Of a stretch of DNA of 64,000 nucleotides, positions 33,513-46,505 are shown piece after piece. Both the position numbers and the translations under genes were made by a program. Each line of letters begins with the position of its first letter. Positions within the stretch are counted from its first letter, which is position 1. Under the pieces are notes generated by a model that was not told the DNA's origin, ran no database searches, and saw nothing but the letters and a program-made list of their open reading frames with translations. Source of the DNA: Ovis canadensis. Lineage: Eukaryota; Chordata; Mammalia; Artiodactyla; Bovidae. Where the stretch lies: NCBI RefSeq assembly GCF_042477335.2, contig NC_091246.1:213155501-213219500 (forward strand). Direction: 5' to 3'.

Positions 33513-34659
33513 TTTTAAATTTTTCATTAATCTATTTGTCATTAATAAATTTGTCTCATTAATAATGAGAGTAATAGCAACAACAATAACAATACAAATA
33601 AAGATTACCATAACATGATACAAAAGCTTTTCATGATTTTTACACATTTTGATCTAAACAGTAGTAGTTTCAGAACCTATTCCAAACAAATAGTTCCAGG
33701 TCAATCTACACTTATGGGTTGGTCAACACTGGGACTCTTATTCACTTAAAAAATATAGACTTCCTTCAATTTAGTGTCTTCTTTTAGATTGTTCATAATA
33801 TACTTTGATTCACAAAAATGTGATTTCCTACAAGCTAGCTCAAGAGCACATTTTTGCATGAGTCAAGTTGCCCCATGATAGGAACACAGCTCCATGGCCA
33901 TCGTGTAGACCTGCACTGGGTAAGCAGCTGCAGTGTGACTGGGATGCCTGGATGCTGGTGTTTCTTCTTGGTACATGTGTGTCTGCTCTGCTTCAGGAAG
34001 GCAGTGGGGGATGGATACAGAATATTGAGTGTAGAAATCCTAAACTCTGAGTCAATTTGCCTAGCCACAGATTTTCAGGCAATTAGGTAAATGGACTTGA
34101 AAATTAACTCTTGGGCATGTGCAATGGGCCCTAAGCGGGTCTGTTGGTGCTTTCCTCTGTTAAGGATGATGTATCATTGATTCTTCAATGGGATCTCCTC
34201 GGTCTGGTTCTCCCATCCCAAAGGATGTCAACTAAGGTCCTAGGCAAGGAAGGATGGAAGAAGTGGGTCATCAATTTATAATCAAATGCATAATCTTAAA
34301 AATTATTCTGAGACAGAAAAGCGTACTACTGAAGCCACAACTAAGGGGCGGTGCGGGCGGGGGGAATGTGTGTTAAAGTAAGTTTACTGCTGCTTTGAAA
34401 AAGGTGACGTAAATGAAGACTCGCAAGACTAGTTTTAGGAAGGCAGAATTATCTGAATCCCCAGGGACAAAAAAATAGAAAAACTTCCTCACTAATTCTT
34501 TTCTTTCTTTAAACATTCTAAAGGTTTATTGAATTAAAGTTTTAAGTAAGAAGGCAGTTTGCCCTACTTGGGAGAAGAACTTGTTAAGCTCTCTAAAAAA
34601 AAAAAAAAGTAACAGTTTCTGAGAATTCCAAAAGAAGGCAATTTCTAGCACCATAAGCA
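33513..34659. other. Unassigned intergenic DNA
   Basis: No gene recognised. A small AT-rich stretch at 33520-33620 follows the BovB. A G-rich segment lies at about 34346-34364. Confidence 0.4.
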
Positions 34660-34932
34660 GAGAAGGCAATGGCACCCCACTCCAGTACTCTTGCCTGGAA
34701 AATCCCATAGACAGAGGAGCCTGGTAGGCTGAAGTCCATGGGGTCACTAAGAGTCAGACACAACTGAGCGACTTCACTTTCACTTTTCACTTTCATGCAT
34801 TGGAGAAGGAAATGGCAACCCACTCCAGTGTTCATGCCTGGAGAATCCCAGGGACGGGGGAGCCTGATGGGCTGCCATCTATGGGGTGGCACAGAGTCGG
34901 ACACAACTGAATTGACTTAACAGCAGCAGCAG
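34660..34932 (+). mobile_element. BOV-A2 SINE (dimeric)
   Basis: Two Bov-A monomers in tandem, ending in a (cag)n tail (aacagcagcagcagcggc). An imperfect duplication (gcaccataagca / gcaccagaagag) appears to flank it. Confidence 0.92.
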
Positions 34933-37900
34933 CGGCACCAGAAGAGCAATGTAATTTTGAATTTGGTTCACAAGGTTGGCATTTTGAAAAAATATAATAC
35001 ATTATATTGACACTTTGGTAAGTTATTTGGTAATTCGTGCTGCTGTTTCTAAGACCCAGTGCATAAATATCACATTTGCATTAATTCAAAAAGCATTTAT
35101 CTAGTACCATTTATATGCCCAAAACTGGGTTAAACACTGGGATTCTCTGATGAACAATATTACTATTTTTTCAACAAGTAAAATTAAGCAAGAACTCTGT
35201 TCCATTGGAGGCTTGCTATAAAAATTAAACAGAATCACAGAATTTGAGAGCTTGAAAATATGCTAGAGATCACCTAATCCACTGAAACCCACAGAAAGTA
35301 ATATATTTTTACATGTGACCCAGAACACGTGTGTGCTTATATGTGTAAGCAATATATACATAAGTGGAAACAACTGTTTCATGAAACAATATACACTCTT
35401 ATTTTATTCTGATCTATTGCATTTTTAAAATGTTGATCACAAATTTCTAAGTTGATTTCAAAACCCACTAACAAATCTCAACCTGGACTTTGAACCGCAC
35501 CAGTGTAGCAAAACTCCTTATCTTAAAGATGAGCAATTAAGCCTGTTAGGTTATTAGCCAACGATAGTATTGGTTAATGGAAAGACTAACTTAGATTCCC
35601 TGTCCGATATTTACTAGTCTCTATCACATTATCTTATTTTGTTTTTCTCTTAGAACTCCCTATCATCACTTGAAATGACCTCGCTCCTTGTTGAATTGGG
35701 TTTTATCTGTCTCCCCTACTAGAAGTAAAGCACCTGAGAGTAGTTGCCTTAACTGATGTAGTCACCATTATTCCAACCATGCAGGGCTCAGCATATAGTA
35801 CCTGTTCAATAAATATACTTTGACTCCATGAAGCCTCTAAACTGGACCCTGCTTTAGATTCACCTGAATATTTGGTAAAGTCATTATTTTGGAATAATAA
35901 CATGTTCTAATAGGTGAGGAAACAGAAACACAGAGAAATGAAATGATTTGACATAAAGCATCCACATGGCATCAACAAGAAAGCAAGAACAAGAAACTAG
36001 GTCTCCTGACCCACTTCAGAGCCCTTAGTTTCCTCTGACATGTCTGTCAACCTACATTGCTAATCCAATTATTAAGTTTATTAGACTGACTTGCCCTCGA
36101 ATACTCCTCACCCCCAAAGTGCAACTTTTCCATTTTCCAAGGGCTAAGGGAGCTCAGTGTTGGAGAAGATGAGGTCTGTGAAAATAATGTCAGTCGGGTA
36201 TAGCAACAGGAAAACATGCTTCCAAATGTGTTGAAAGGTCAAAAATTACATTTCCTTCTTCTAAATTATGATCAAATCAAATGGGAAATCAAATGCAAAG
36301 TGTTTTTACATCCTAGATCCTAGCCAAATTCTAACAAAGAGACAAACTTGCTTTGTCATTTAACTTTGGGGGGTGCTTGTGTATAGGGAAGCAAATTGCT
36401 TCTGGTCAGAGAGGTTTTTATTTGGCAAAGTTTCCAGTATGACTTTTCAAACTTGTTAGAAACTAAACTCCAGGACTCCATGTCAAAGAAAAACAGAATG
36501 AGAGAGAGAGAAAGAGAGAGGGCTGAAGAGAGCTTCTGACTTTTGGCTACCGATGAAAGCCCAACAACCACTGCAAAACAACCACTTTTGAAATGATCAT
36601 TTTGCAACTCACTCCAACACATCAAACTCCGTTGCCCACTTGACTCAGCCCAGCTTCATCTGGCATAGGGTTAAGGAGCTCGCCATGGCAAGTGCATGCC
36701 AGGCTTTCTCAGAATTACCCCAGCAATCCCCAAGTGTCCCCTGTCCATGCTGGGTCTTCGGTAAATCCAAGAGTCTAACATCAGAGGTGAGTGATTGAGA
36801 ACAAGTGCCTTTCATCCTAAAAGGAGAGTTTCCACTGGATTTTAATGAGTGACATTGGGTGTAGAGTTTGGGACAGCCTGGGAATACTTTGTCTTCTGAA
36901 TCAGACTCAGCAAATAAATACAGGATGCCAGGCACTCCATGCTTTATCCAGTGACCCTAGACCAGGGTTTTGGTAAGTTTTTGTTGCCTGTCTTAATGTT
37001 GGGGAGGGGAAGTTTGGAAATTAAATGAAAAGTGATCAAATTTGTTGTGCTCTAGAATCAACTTTCCATTTCATATTATCCTAGCATAAATTTTGCCCCT
37101 GCATTCCAATCACAATGAAACACATCAGGGTACAGAACTCCCAAGAGGGCTGGTTTCTGCTTAATGTACCTAGAGGGAAGAGCCTAGAAAACATTAAAGC
37201 AGTAGCTAGGAGCTTTAATGAAGTTAACCTGCTGAAACCAGGGGAAGTTTGCCTTAACTATACCTGAAAGCACTTTGATTATGGCATTGGCTTCAAAAGA
37301 AACGTGGTCCCTCATTTCTGAGCTCTGTTGCATTGAGAAATAGAATGGCACCTTTACATTCAGGCTAATTTCGCTGCCTCGCTGAGAGCTGAAAGCATGC
37401 TGAAGATGTAACGGATGCGGGATGGCCCTCCCACCCCATCCCCCACATCACAAGTCCAAATGGACGAGGGGTGGAGCTCTGTACCCTTAATTTTGGAACA
37501 GGTCGTAAGAATGGAAAGTCCCGCATGAAAAATGCCTTCCGGTTCAGATAAAGATAACCTTCCGCTTTCTGCTCAAGTTGAGCTAATCAGGTTCTACAGG
37601 TTGGCTTAAAAGAAAAAAAAAATTTTTTTTTTCAAATAATCCCTAGCCTTTATAAATTTCGCCTCTCTCAACATATAAACTCCCTTTAGCTTTTTAAAAT
37701 TACAACTTCTTTTTATTTTTTTTGATGTTTTGAATTTGTTAATTTCAGCTTTCTTTTTCATTTTTCTCTTCTGCTGATCTCTCTCCTAAATTCCTTTCCT
37801 TCCACATATTTTCCTCTTGGATTTTAGCTCTGCATTTTCTCCTATTGTTTCCTTTTCTGGTCACAGCTGCCCCCTAATGGTTTTCAAGATCATTACTGCT

Positions 37901-38518
37901 TAGGCTAGGAGAGACAGACAGGGAAGGGAAAAGGGCTGGAAAAAGGGAGCTGAAGAAAAATATAAAATATGTTTTTGCTTTAAACTTGGAACATAGTCTC
38001 AGTATCTGTGGAAGGATACCCAAAACCCGTATCAATGGGGAGATGAATGGAAAGGTGAACTGCAAAACTGGGAGACATTCAATGAAACTTAAGTTTTCAT
38101 TGAACACTTTTGCTTGGAATTTTTAAAATGATGTCCATTTATTACCTACTCTCTTTTTTAAATTTAGAAAATAAATAGAATTCAAGTCTAGAGATAGAAA
38201 AGGAGACAGTCTGTACAATTTATCTTGGTGCCTGCAGAAAGCAAGCATCAATCCAAGGTCCTCCCCATCGAGAAACTCAGTTGATTGGCAGCTCAGTAAA
38301 CTGCGTAGGAGTAAATATGAAGGAAGAGAGTGGGAACAAATGACTCTGGTGGGTGTGAATTAACCCACTCCGGAGTATCCTCAATAGCCAAAGGTCAGCT
38401 CCCTGACTCTTGCCTTTCCATCAGGGCTTTCACCGTCAAATTAGCAACTATTGCCATCATAATGTAACAAGCACTTGACAGTGCAGATGTCTAATCAAGG
38501 CACTGTAAGTCACAGGTT
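34933..38518. other. Intergenic DNA, mostly single copy
   Basis: No gene supported. It contains an L2 3' end (listed separately), a possible MIR fragment at about 35912-36010 on the minus strand, and a perfect A10/T10 palindrome at 37612-37633. Scattered short frames have no domain signatures. Confidence 0.4.
35650..35823 (+). mobile_element. L2 LINE 3' end
   Basis: The series 'tctgtctcccctactagaagtaaagc', 'gagagtagttgcctt', 'gggctcagcatatagtacctg' and 'ttcaataaatatac' is the L2 3' terminus, diverged. Confidence 0.75.
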
Positions 38519-38716
38519 GGGCTTCCAGGGTGACTCAGCAATAAAGAATCCACCTGCCAGTGCAGGAGCTTTGGGTTCAATCCCCGTGTCAGGAAGATCC
38601 CCAGGAGAAGGAAATGGCTACCCACTCCAGTATTCTTGCCTGGAAAATTCCATGGACAGAGGAGCCTGGCAGTCACTAAAAGAGCTGGACAGGACTCAGC
38701 AAGTAAACAATAACAA
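38519..38716 (+). mobile_element. Bov-tA SINE, near full length
   Basis: tRNA-like head (gggcttccagggtgactcag ... gggttcaatcccc) and Bov-A body with a small deletion near 38672. Confidence 0.9.
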
Positions 38717-39158
38717 AGTTACAGGTTACAAATCTGAAAATAGCAATAAATAACAACAAAACCCCTTACAAATCAGTGGGGGTTTGAGAGGATATATACA
38801 CATGTGAAGGAAGGAAAAGGAATACATCTCATGGATGGAAGATACACATTTCCAGGAATTTTAGTCTATGAGTTTAGTGAGAGAATGGGAATCTTCAGCT
38901 TAAAATAAGATTTTCCTGAATGGTAGAAATTTCATATCATAATCCCCAAATTACCCATCACATCACCTAAAAATGCCATGAAGTTATAAATAAGTTCTTG
39001 GCCTAATCATCAAGTGGAATCTGTATTTTTTTTTTTTTTTTAGGAACTAGGAAAGGTCTTTGTCCAAAAATCCAAAAATATCTCTTCTGAAAGCCCTACC
39101 AAGATGCCTAACATACTTACTATTACTTACGCCTTGGGGAAAGGTACCAAATGAAATG

Positions 39159-39385
39159 GGCGTCCCAGGTGGCTTAGTGGGAAAAAATTCCCTGCCAGCA
39201 GAGGAGACATAAGAGACACCGGTCCAATTCCTGGGTCGGTCGGGAAGATACCCTGGAGAAGGGCATGGCAACCCACTTCAGTATTCTGGCCTGGAGAATC
39301 CTGTGGACAGAGAAGCCTGGCAGGCTACGGTCCATAGAGTTGCAAAGAGTCAGACACGACTGAAGCAACTTAGCATGCACGCACC
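39159..39385 (+). mobile_element. Bov-tA SINE, near full length
   Basis: Head gggcgtcccaggtggcttag, B-box-like ggtccaattcctgggtcg, Bov-A body, and tail cagacacgactgaagcaactt. Confidence 0.9.
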
Positions 39386-40254
39386 CAATGAAATGTTGGG
39401 TAAATATTTCATATAACATCTTGTAGGAAAACCCAAATGAACTTTTTGGCCCATCTCAATACTATGAAAATGGAATATCCAGTTAAGCCTCATCCATGCA
39501 TTTATATTTTCTTGGGGGATAAAGGATTATCAATTTTAATAACTGATCATGGCTATGAAATTAAGACTAAAACTAGCTTTTAATTCACAAATGTGGATGG
39601 AGTCCTGGAAGATCCCAAGCCAAATTAAAAAAACTGAAAAAGGGTGGATGTCATGGAAGAATATTGATTTGAATGACTTTTCCTCCTACATGTGAGGAAA
39701 TTGGTTCCAAATTGGTTATCAGACTTTTCAAGGACACCAAAGAGCCGTGGAGAACGAAAGTCCATCTACCCTAACCTCAGGTTTCTGCTGCCCTAACCTG
39801 CTTCTTTCCACTGAGGGCTTGAGTTGAGGCCAAGAGCCCAGAGCACTGTGAAAGGATTCCTGGTCACTGCTCTGGAAAAACTGTCCAAGAAAGCAGAGAA
39901 GGGGTACAGGGTGATAGACAGTAATATAAGCCAGCCCTTTTCTTCCTCAACAGGTAGAAACCAAACATTTTCAAATGTTTCCTATGCTGATACTGGGATT
40001 CCCTTTTGGATGAACAAGTCGAGGGAGCCTCAGAGACTAACAAGGGGGTGAATTTCTAGGGCTTCTATGGGAAATGTTCAGCTCTGGTCTTTTGATTATC
40101 TAAACCTGAGTGGTTGTATTTGTTTAATAGCCTTAACATTATGCAGAATCTCTTTTTTTTTTTTGAGGGACTAGGAAATTAGAATTTTTTAATAAAATTA
40201 AATACAACTTAAAATTCTATTATCAGTCACACTAGGCATATTTTAAATGCCTAA

Positions 40255-40884
40255 TGTTGTTGTTCAGTCATTCAGTCATGTCTGATTCTTTGTGACCCTG
40301 TGAACTGCAGCATGCCAGGCTTCCCTGTCCTTCACCATCTCATGTAGCTTGCTCAAACACGTCTGTTGAGTAGGTGATGCCATCCACCCATTTCATCCTC
40401 TGTCATCCCCTTCTCCTCCTGCCTTCAAACTTTCCTAGAGTCAGGGTCTTTTCCAATGAGTCAGTTTTTCGCATCAGGTGGCCAAAGTATTAGAGCTTCA
40501 GCTTCAGCATCAGTCCTTTCAATGAATATTCAGGACTGATTTTCCTTAGGATTAACTGGTTTGATCTCCTTGCAGGCAAAGGACTCTCGAGAGCCTTCTC
40601 CAACACCACAGTTCAAAAGCATCATTTCTTGGCACTCAGGCTTCTTTATGCTCCAGCTCTCACATCCATATATGACTATGGAAAAAAACGTAGCTTTGAC
40701 TAGACGGACCTTTGTCAGCAATATCTCTGCATTTTAATAAGCTGTCTGGGTTGGTGATAGCTTTTCTTCCAAGGAGCAAGCATCTTTTAATTTCAAGGCT
40801 GCAGTCACCATCTGCAGTAATTTTGGAGCCCAAGAAAATTAAGTCTGTCACTGTTTCTATCGTTTCCCCATCTATGCCATGAAG
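40255..40884 (-). mobile_element. BovB LINE 3' fragment, minus strand
   Basis: BovB 3' end at the left, C-terminal ORF2 region to the right. The 7-bp sequence tgcctaa lies on both sides (40248-40254 and 40885-40891) and is a plausible target duplication. Confidence 0.9.
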
Positions 40885-40961
40885 TGCCTAACAGCTACCT
40901 GTAAAACATTGTTACCTTTTTCATTGCAGAAGGTTGTACTGGAGAACATGGCTTTTATAAA

Positions 40962-41134
40962 AATATTTGGCTGTGCCAGGTCTTAGTTGCAGCATGCTGG
41001 ATCCTGGATCTTCACTGTGGCGTGTGGGACCTTTAGTTGAGGAATGTGGAATCTAGTTCCCAGACCAGGGATTGAACTCATGCCCCCTGCACAGGGAGCC
41101 GCAGTCTTAGTCACTGGACTGCCAAGGAAGTGCC
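40962..41134 (-). mobile_element. CHR-type SINE (cetartiodactyl tRNA-Glu SINE)
   Basis: Minus-strand pattern 'tcttagttgcagcatgctgg ... gaatctagttcccagaccag ggattgaactcatgcccc ... ggactgccaaggaagtgcc' is that of the CHR family shared by ruminants, whales and hippos. Confidence 0.8.
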
Positions 41135-41340
41135 TGGAGAATGCTGCTTTAAAGTGAAGGATTGATGGAGTCCTTTTTGAGAGTGATGCCTCCAATGGAT
41201 CAAAATGAGTGTATCAGAGGGGGAGTAGACCCATGTTTAAACCACAGAGTAGCGAGAGCAATACAACTTCTTTAGTTTTCTTTGCCAAAGATTCTGGAGA
41301 TGTTTGAATGAATTTTGCACATTTCACTTGGGTTTTTTTT

Positions 41341-41360
41341 TTCTTCTTCTTCTTCTTCTT
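41341..41360 (+). repeat. (TTC)n tract
   Basis: Six TTC units after a T-run, giving a polypyrimidine stretch. Confidence 0.9.
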
Positions 41361-41572
41361 TTCATTCATAAGTCTCCCTTCTACCGGATCTAGTGTCTGT
41401 GTCTGAGAAAGAGATGAGAGACCCATACAGTAGAGTGAAGGAGATCTCAATGCTTTATGGAAATCTGTGAGGATTCTGGAAATGCACCAAAATAATATCA
41501 AATAGTAACTCCACGGTAGTGTTCAAATGTATTAACTAAAGAAGAATGTTGATTGTTTAAAGAGTGAATAGT

Positions 41573-41596
41573 AAAAAAAAAAAAAAAAAAAAAAAA
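41573..41596 (+). repeat. A24 homopolymer
   Basis: Uninterrupted run of 24 A. No retroposed gene body is recognisable to its left. Confidence 0.95.
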
Positions 41597-42838
41597 CTTA
41601 TTGACCAGAAACCCAGACTTCAGCTTCAAACAAAAGAGAGAATAAAAAATGAAGACCTATTACATTTTAACTGAAGCTTTGCCTCTGAGACAGATGCAGC
41701 TAAACATTAACTAGGGCAGTGTGGTGAATTACAGATTAAGACTCAATTATGTCTCCCATCTCCGCCTTCTGGGGTGAGAGCCTGTCGATGTCAGGGCTCA
41801 GATAAGGGGAAGCACCGTGTGACAGGTGGCATCTACTGTGGAAGCTTGAAACTTCTGGAACTCTTAGATCCTGTGTTCCCAGGAGACAGGACCCCAATGT
41901 CTTACTTGCTTGCACACCTCCTGCAGAGTCATGCTTCCACAAGCATTTAATAAGCACAATACAGTGAACACAGATGGAAAACTATACCTGAAACAAACCT
42001 CTAGTAACAACCAATGGTTCAGTGGGTGGGTGGTGAAAGGGCTGGATCCAGCTCCATAAACCCCACCAGCTGGCACTTTAAACATGTTGCAAATCCCTTG
42101 CACCCATGAGGTGAGGTTTGGTGTTTTCAAAAGCTCTTTGCTATTGCTACTAAATAAACGTCATAAGGCAAAGCTGGAAATACCACCACTCTGGCATTTT
42201 TAAGGAATATGTTCTTGGGGACTTTCCCCAGAAACTTGAATCACCTGCTTCCTATCTGAAAACTGCCTGGAGAGGAAATGTGAAGAAATAAATACCTGCC
42301 CAGGTCCTTCGATGGAAGTGCATGTAACTAAGGTAAGTGCAAACACAGTGTCTCAGAACAGAGCTCCTCAATTCTGATCTGATGAATATTTACGTAGAAT
42401 CACCTAAAACATGGGTTAAAAAAGCAGATTCCCAGATGTAAGGAGTCTGATCTGCAGGAATATGGTGCCCAGGGATCTGAATTTTTTAACACTCACCCGA
42501 GGTGATTCGGATGTAACCTTGGGTTGGGACTATCGAACAGGAAACACCCATCTCTCCTTAGGGGTGTGGCTGCTACAGCTTTCTCTTCCAACCTTTTACA
42601 AACCTGTTTTTTGTTCCCCACATCCCTTCCTGTTAAAGGAATGGAATGTGGGATGGGATTATCTATTATTATTCCACAATTAAGGATAAGGATGTAAAAG
42701 GTCCTAGGTGAGTCACTGATTCTACCAAGAATCTCGACTTCACTAGTTAGCTGTTTTCTAGTCAGTTTACTGTTTCTGTTAACTAGTACATTGTTTCTAT
42801 AAATGCCACTAGTCTTTAGTAGGCAAGTTTCTCTATGA

Positions 42839-43024
42839 CAGGGGTCTCCAACCTCCGGGATCTAATGCCTGATGATCTGAGGTGGAACTGATGTAATAAT
42901 AATAGCAACAGTGTACAATAAAGGTAATGCACTTGAATCATCCTGGAACCAACCCCTCTCAGTCCATGGAAAAACTGTCTTCCATGAAACCAGTCCCTAG
43001 TGCCAAAAAAGTTGGAGACTGATG
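42839..43024. mobile_element. Non-autonomous hAT-like DNA transposon
   Basis: A 186-bp element whose left end (caggggtctccaac) is inverted at its right end (gttggagactgatg). The inner 10 bp, gtctccaact/agttggagac, match as reverse complements. Flanks are ctctatga (42831-42838) and ctctatgg (43025-43032), an 8-bp duplication with one mismatch, the length hAT transposases make. It has no coding capacity. I recognise the sequence type as common in mammals but cannot name the family. Confidence 0.78.
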
Positions 43025-43032
43025 CTCTATGG

Positions 43033-45099
43033 GACTCACAAGAGTGAAAGATGTGGACTCACAAAATAATGAAAAGCATGGTGCCTGGCTTACCCCTGCA
43101 CCTCTGGTCAAAACCAAACCAACTGCAGCCAAACCCCTGAGATTCCAGTCCAGACAAAAACTGGGGCTGGCAGGTCTGAGCCAGTCCTGGTCTGGAGAAT
43201 TTCCCTAAAGACTGGATTTCAGAGGGCACTGGTAGGATTTGTTTTTTGTTCCCAAGAGTCCTAGGAAGTCTTGAATCAAAGCAATTCTGAGTCCTCCCTG
43301 AGTCCATGGGCTCTTGTTCACAGTGGACTGTTGAGGTCTGGTCTCATCCTGAATCTCCCCTGGTCTGATAAAGGGCTGTGGGCTCCTGGAAGTCTCATAA
43401 AAGCACCACCAGAAGAGCTACTGCAGGTACTGTTAAAATTATTTATTGAGTGCTGCCCCCTAGAGGATTAAAAACGGCCTGGCTGTGCTGGGAGTCCCCA
43501 GGGCTCTGAACCAAAGACTCACCCTCTCTACCCAGCAGAAGGAAGTCAAGACTTGACTCAAGTGGACTGATCAGAAGTCCTGGAACACTTTCTGAGGACT
43601 CCCAGAAAGTGAGTTAGCTCCTTCTTAATGATACCTCTGTAAAATTAAAATCCATGACTGGAAATCAAGTCCAGGAACAGAACACTGAGACTGACCCTTC
43701 TCCCTGCCACACCAGACCCTCAAAGCAGCCTCATGGGGACCTTCAGCCCTGAGACCCTAACAGCAGAAAGTCCAGAATTTCACTCTTACGGTTTCCCAAT
43801 GGGCTTCAGTTTACTTTTACTTTCTGTCTCCCCTTCATCTGAACTTTGGCTATAATGTTCTCAGAATCCTTCCCTGTTGAGCACTTGCTAGGTTGGTTGG
43901 TAGGGGGACATGATTCTAAGTGACTTTCGTTATTGGGCCTCTGCCACTGTAGATAATGTCCCTAAGTTAGTAACTTGGCAATGACAGAAGCAGAGACCTC
44001 AAATTGAGGTTCAAACTCCAGACTGCCTCTTTACTCCATTAAACACTGGGGGAGCAGTGGTCTTTCTTTACAATTGACATTTAAACAGGAAAAAATAGTA
44101 AATTTGGAGTTTTCAATAATATGGGTGTGCTCTCAAGGCCAGGAAGAAAGGAGGGAAAGAAGGAAGGGGAGAGAAGGGAAAAAAAGGAAAGGAATGAGAG
44201 GTAGGCTTTGGGCCAGTCTGGGGATATGCACATTGGAAGAACTCACCAGGCCTCGCTTAAATGCCCTTTCACGCCAGGCGTCTGAGATTAACAGTGTGAT
44301 AGGCAGCCTGTGCGTTTACACAGCACGGTAAGTCCTTGCACGGCCTGGCGCAACTATTTGCAAATGACTTCTGATTCAATTTTGTTTTGGTTATCTCAGT
44401 GTAAATAACAGTTAAGTGGGAGCTACAGATTTTTCAGACACTAAAAGTGATAAACAAAGCTAATGGCAAGTCCAGATAAGGAGGAAAACCACCCAGAAGA
44501 ATCCACCAGCACAGGCAAAGAAATAAATGGAATAGTCAGATGTGTGTGTGTTTGTCACCAAAACTTTATTTTTCTTAATCTGTGGAGTGGGAGAAAAGGT
44601 ATATGCAGAGTGTTTAGACTGTTTCTGTTAGAGTCTTTATGATACTTTAGTAATAGGTGCCTAGTGAAGCAAGACAGTTTGGAACCCACAAAGACATCCT
44701 TCGAAACAAAAACGCAAGTGTTTTCCCAACTGTTAGCTCGAGGCTCCCTCTAAACACTTTTCACGCCTCCATTTAAAAAATAGTTGGCATAATGCTGTTT
44801 TCTTTCCTCGGCGGTGTGACCACATTACCACCGGGAAAATGTGAAAAGAAGTACTTTCCGTAGCATTTTGAGAAGTCTTCCTACCTGGACATTTTTGGAA
44901 GGTTGGCGGAATCCAATTTAATTACCTGAAAAATTGCTTTGAAGAACGTCTTTCCTCTTCAGATAGTTACAAGTTAGGGACGCAGGAAAAACTAAACCCT
45001 CACGCAGAGAAGAGAGGAGTATGTTTGGGACACAACAAAGGATCTGAGTAGTAAACGCAAGGAGTGTTTGGGGTTTTATTCAGCCAGGGCTGAGCGTGT
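43033..45099. other. Intergenic DNA upstream of the NRP2 promoter block
   Basis: No gene supported. A purine-rich stretch lies at 44145-44195 (gaaaggagggaaagaagg-type). The 900 bp before 45100 are repeat-poor, as expected for promoter-proximal DNA. Confidence 0.4.
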
Positions 45100-46070
45100 G
45101 TGTCGCCGCCACGCACTGCTGCCGGCGCGAACGCATGGCTGAGCTGCTGCCGGGTTCCCTGCTCCAAACACCATACGCCACCCAACTCCTCTTGTAACGC
45201 CATTGCGCGTGGCATTGTGCTGGGCTCTACGTGTGTGGCACCGGAGTCGGGGAATCGGGGGCGGGGGGACAAGAATTTCCTCCGTTTCCCGCGGAGTCTC
45301 CCTCGAACGGGGGCCAAGTGGCCAAGGGCAGCGCGCCCGGGAGGTGCCCGGGGGCGCTCCTTCTGCAGGGCATTACGCACGGGCGGCCCGGCGAAACCCG
45401 GCCGCGGAGGTGCCAGGGTGGCGGGAGGTGCTGGGGGGGAGATGGGTGGCTTGAGGGGGGAGCTGCCTTAACTTTGATCCGGCCGCTGCCGGGGGAAAGC
45501 CGCCGCCGCCCCGCCCGAGCTGGGTGCCGCGGCACTCGCCTCTGCGCCGCGCGTCTCCGCGGCTGCCTCTTTAATCAGGAACACAGAAGGGGCGGGCCCT
45601 GAGCCGGCGCGTAATCGGATAGCTCTGCCGCGGCTCTGACATCCACATGCTGCTCGGCCTGAAAAGGCAGCGGGGGGAGCCGGAGGGGAAGCAGAGAACG
45701 CGAGCTAGGCACCAGCCCGCAGCAGCCCCCAGCACATCCTCAGACGCGCAGACACTCTGCCGGGCGCTGGGCGAGGTGGAGGTGAGGGCGGGCGCGGGCG
45801 AACTCGGAGAGGGGCTCGCTCACTCCCAGGCGATCCCAGCCGCCGCCGCACCACCAGCAGCCACAGCAGCCGCAGCCGCAGCAGCAGCAGCTTCCTTCCT
45901 CAGACTCCCCTCGCGAGGCTGGCCAAGCGGGTGTAGCCGTTAGGGGAGGCTCCCGCTAGGGGAACCCGGCGAGGGCAAGAGCTTGGGCGGCCGCCTCGCG
46001 CACGGGCCGTCCGGCGGCCTGTGCCTCCGCCCGCGTGCCGGTCCCCAGTGCCGAGGGATGTATGTCAGTG
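45100..46070 (+). promoter_or_regulatory. NRP2: CpG-rich block: probable NRP2 promoter and 5' UTR
   Basis: A dense run of CpG dinucleotides and GC boxes (ggggcgggcc near 45589, ggccgcggag near 45400) ends about 440 bp before the NRP2 start codon. No repeat interrupts it. Position and composition mark it as the promoter island, and its right half plus 46071-46505 is likely 5' UTR. The exact start site cannot be read from sequence. Overlapping open frames on both strands here are GC-driven shadows. Confidence 0.75.
45838..45892 (+). repeat. GCC/CAG-rich triplet stretch in the NRP2 leader
   Basis: ccgccgccgcaccaccagca followed by agcagccgcagccgcagcag-type triplets. It falls inside a 98-codon upstream frame (ATG 45647, stop 45941-45943), where it would encode an alanine run. 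Confidence 0.85.
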
Positions 46071-46505
46071 TATGCCTCTGAGATCACACAGCTGCCTGGG
46101 GGCCGTGTGATGCCCAAGGCAAGTCTTGGCTTGTATTTTTATTCTTTTTTTTTTTTTTTTACGCTTGGCTAACGGGAAATACTCGGGATGTTGTAGGATA
46201 AAGGAAATGATACTTTGAGGAACTGGAGAGGACATAGATGCGTTTTGTTTTTAAGAGAGGAAATCCATCCTCTCTTCCCGGCTTGCTCCCTCTTTGCTGA
46301 TTTCAAGAGCTACCCTCCTCTGGTGAGGTGGGGACCCAGCAAGAAGAAAGGTGACGACAGGCCGCCAGGACTCAGAAGGGAAACACTGACCGGTAGGAAC
46401 CTTTGCAGAGGACACTAAGGAAGAACACAAGGGAGCGAAAAACACAAAGACTTACCATTAAACAAGAAATCTATAAAAACAGCTCTGGAGAAAACCTTCT
46501 CCAAC

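Larger units (their letters stand above)
41135..42838. other. Unassigned intergenic DNA
   Basis: Apart from the (TTC)n and A24 runs listed separately, no gene or clear repeat is recognised. Confidence 0.4.

Noticed and set aside
41573..41596. A24 run as the tail of a processed pseudogene
   Set aside because: No coding-like sequence or polyadenylation signal precedes it, and no target duplication was found.
45000..45602. Several overlapping frames over 100 codons
   Set aside because: All lie in the CpG-rich promoter block on both strands with Arg/Pro/Ala/Gly bias, as expected from composition.
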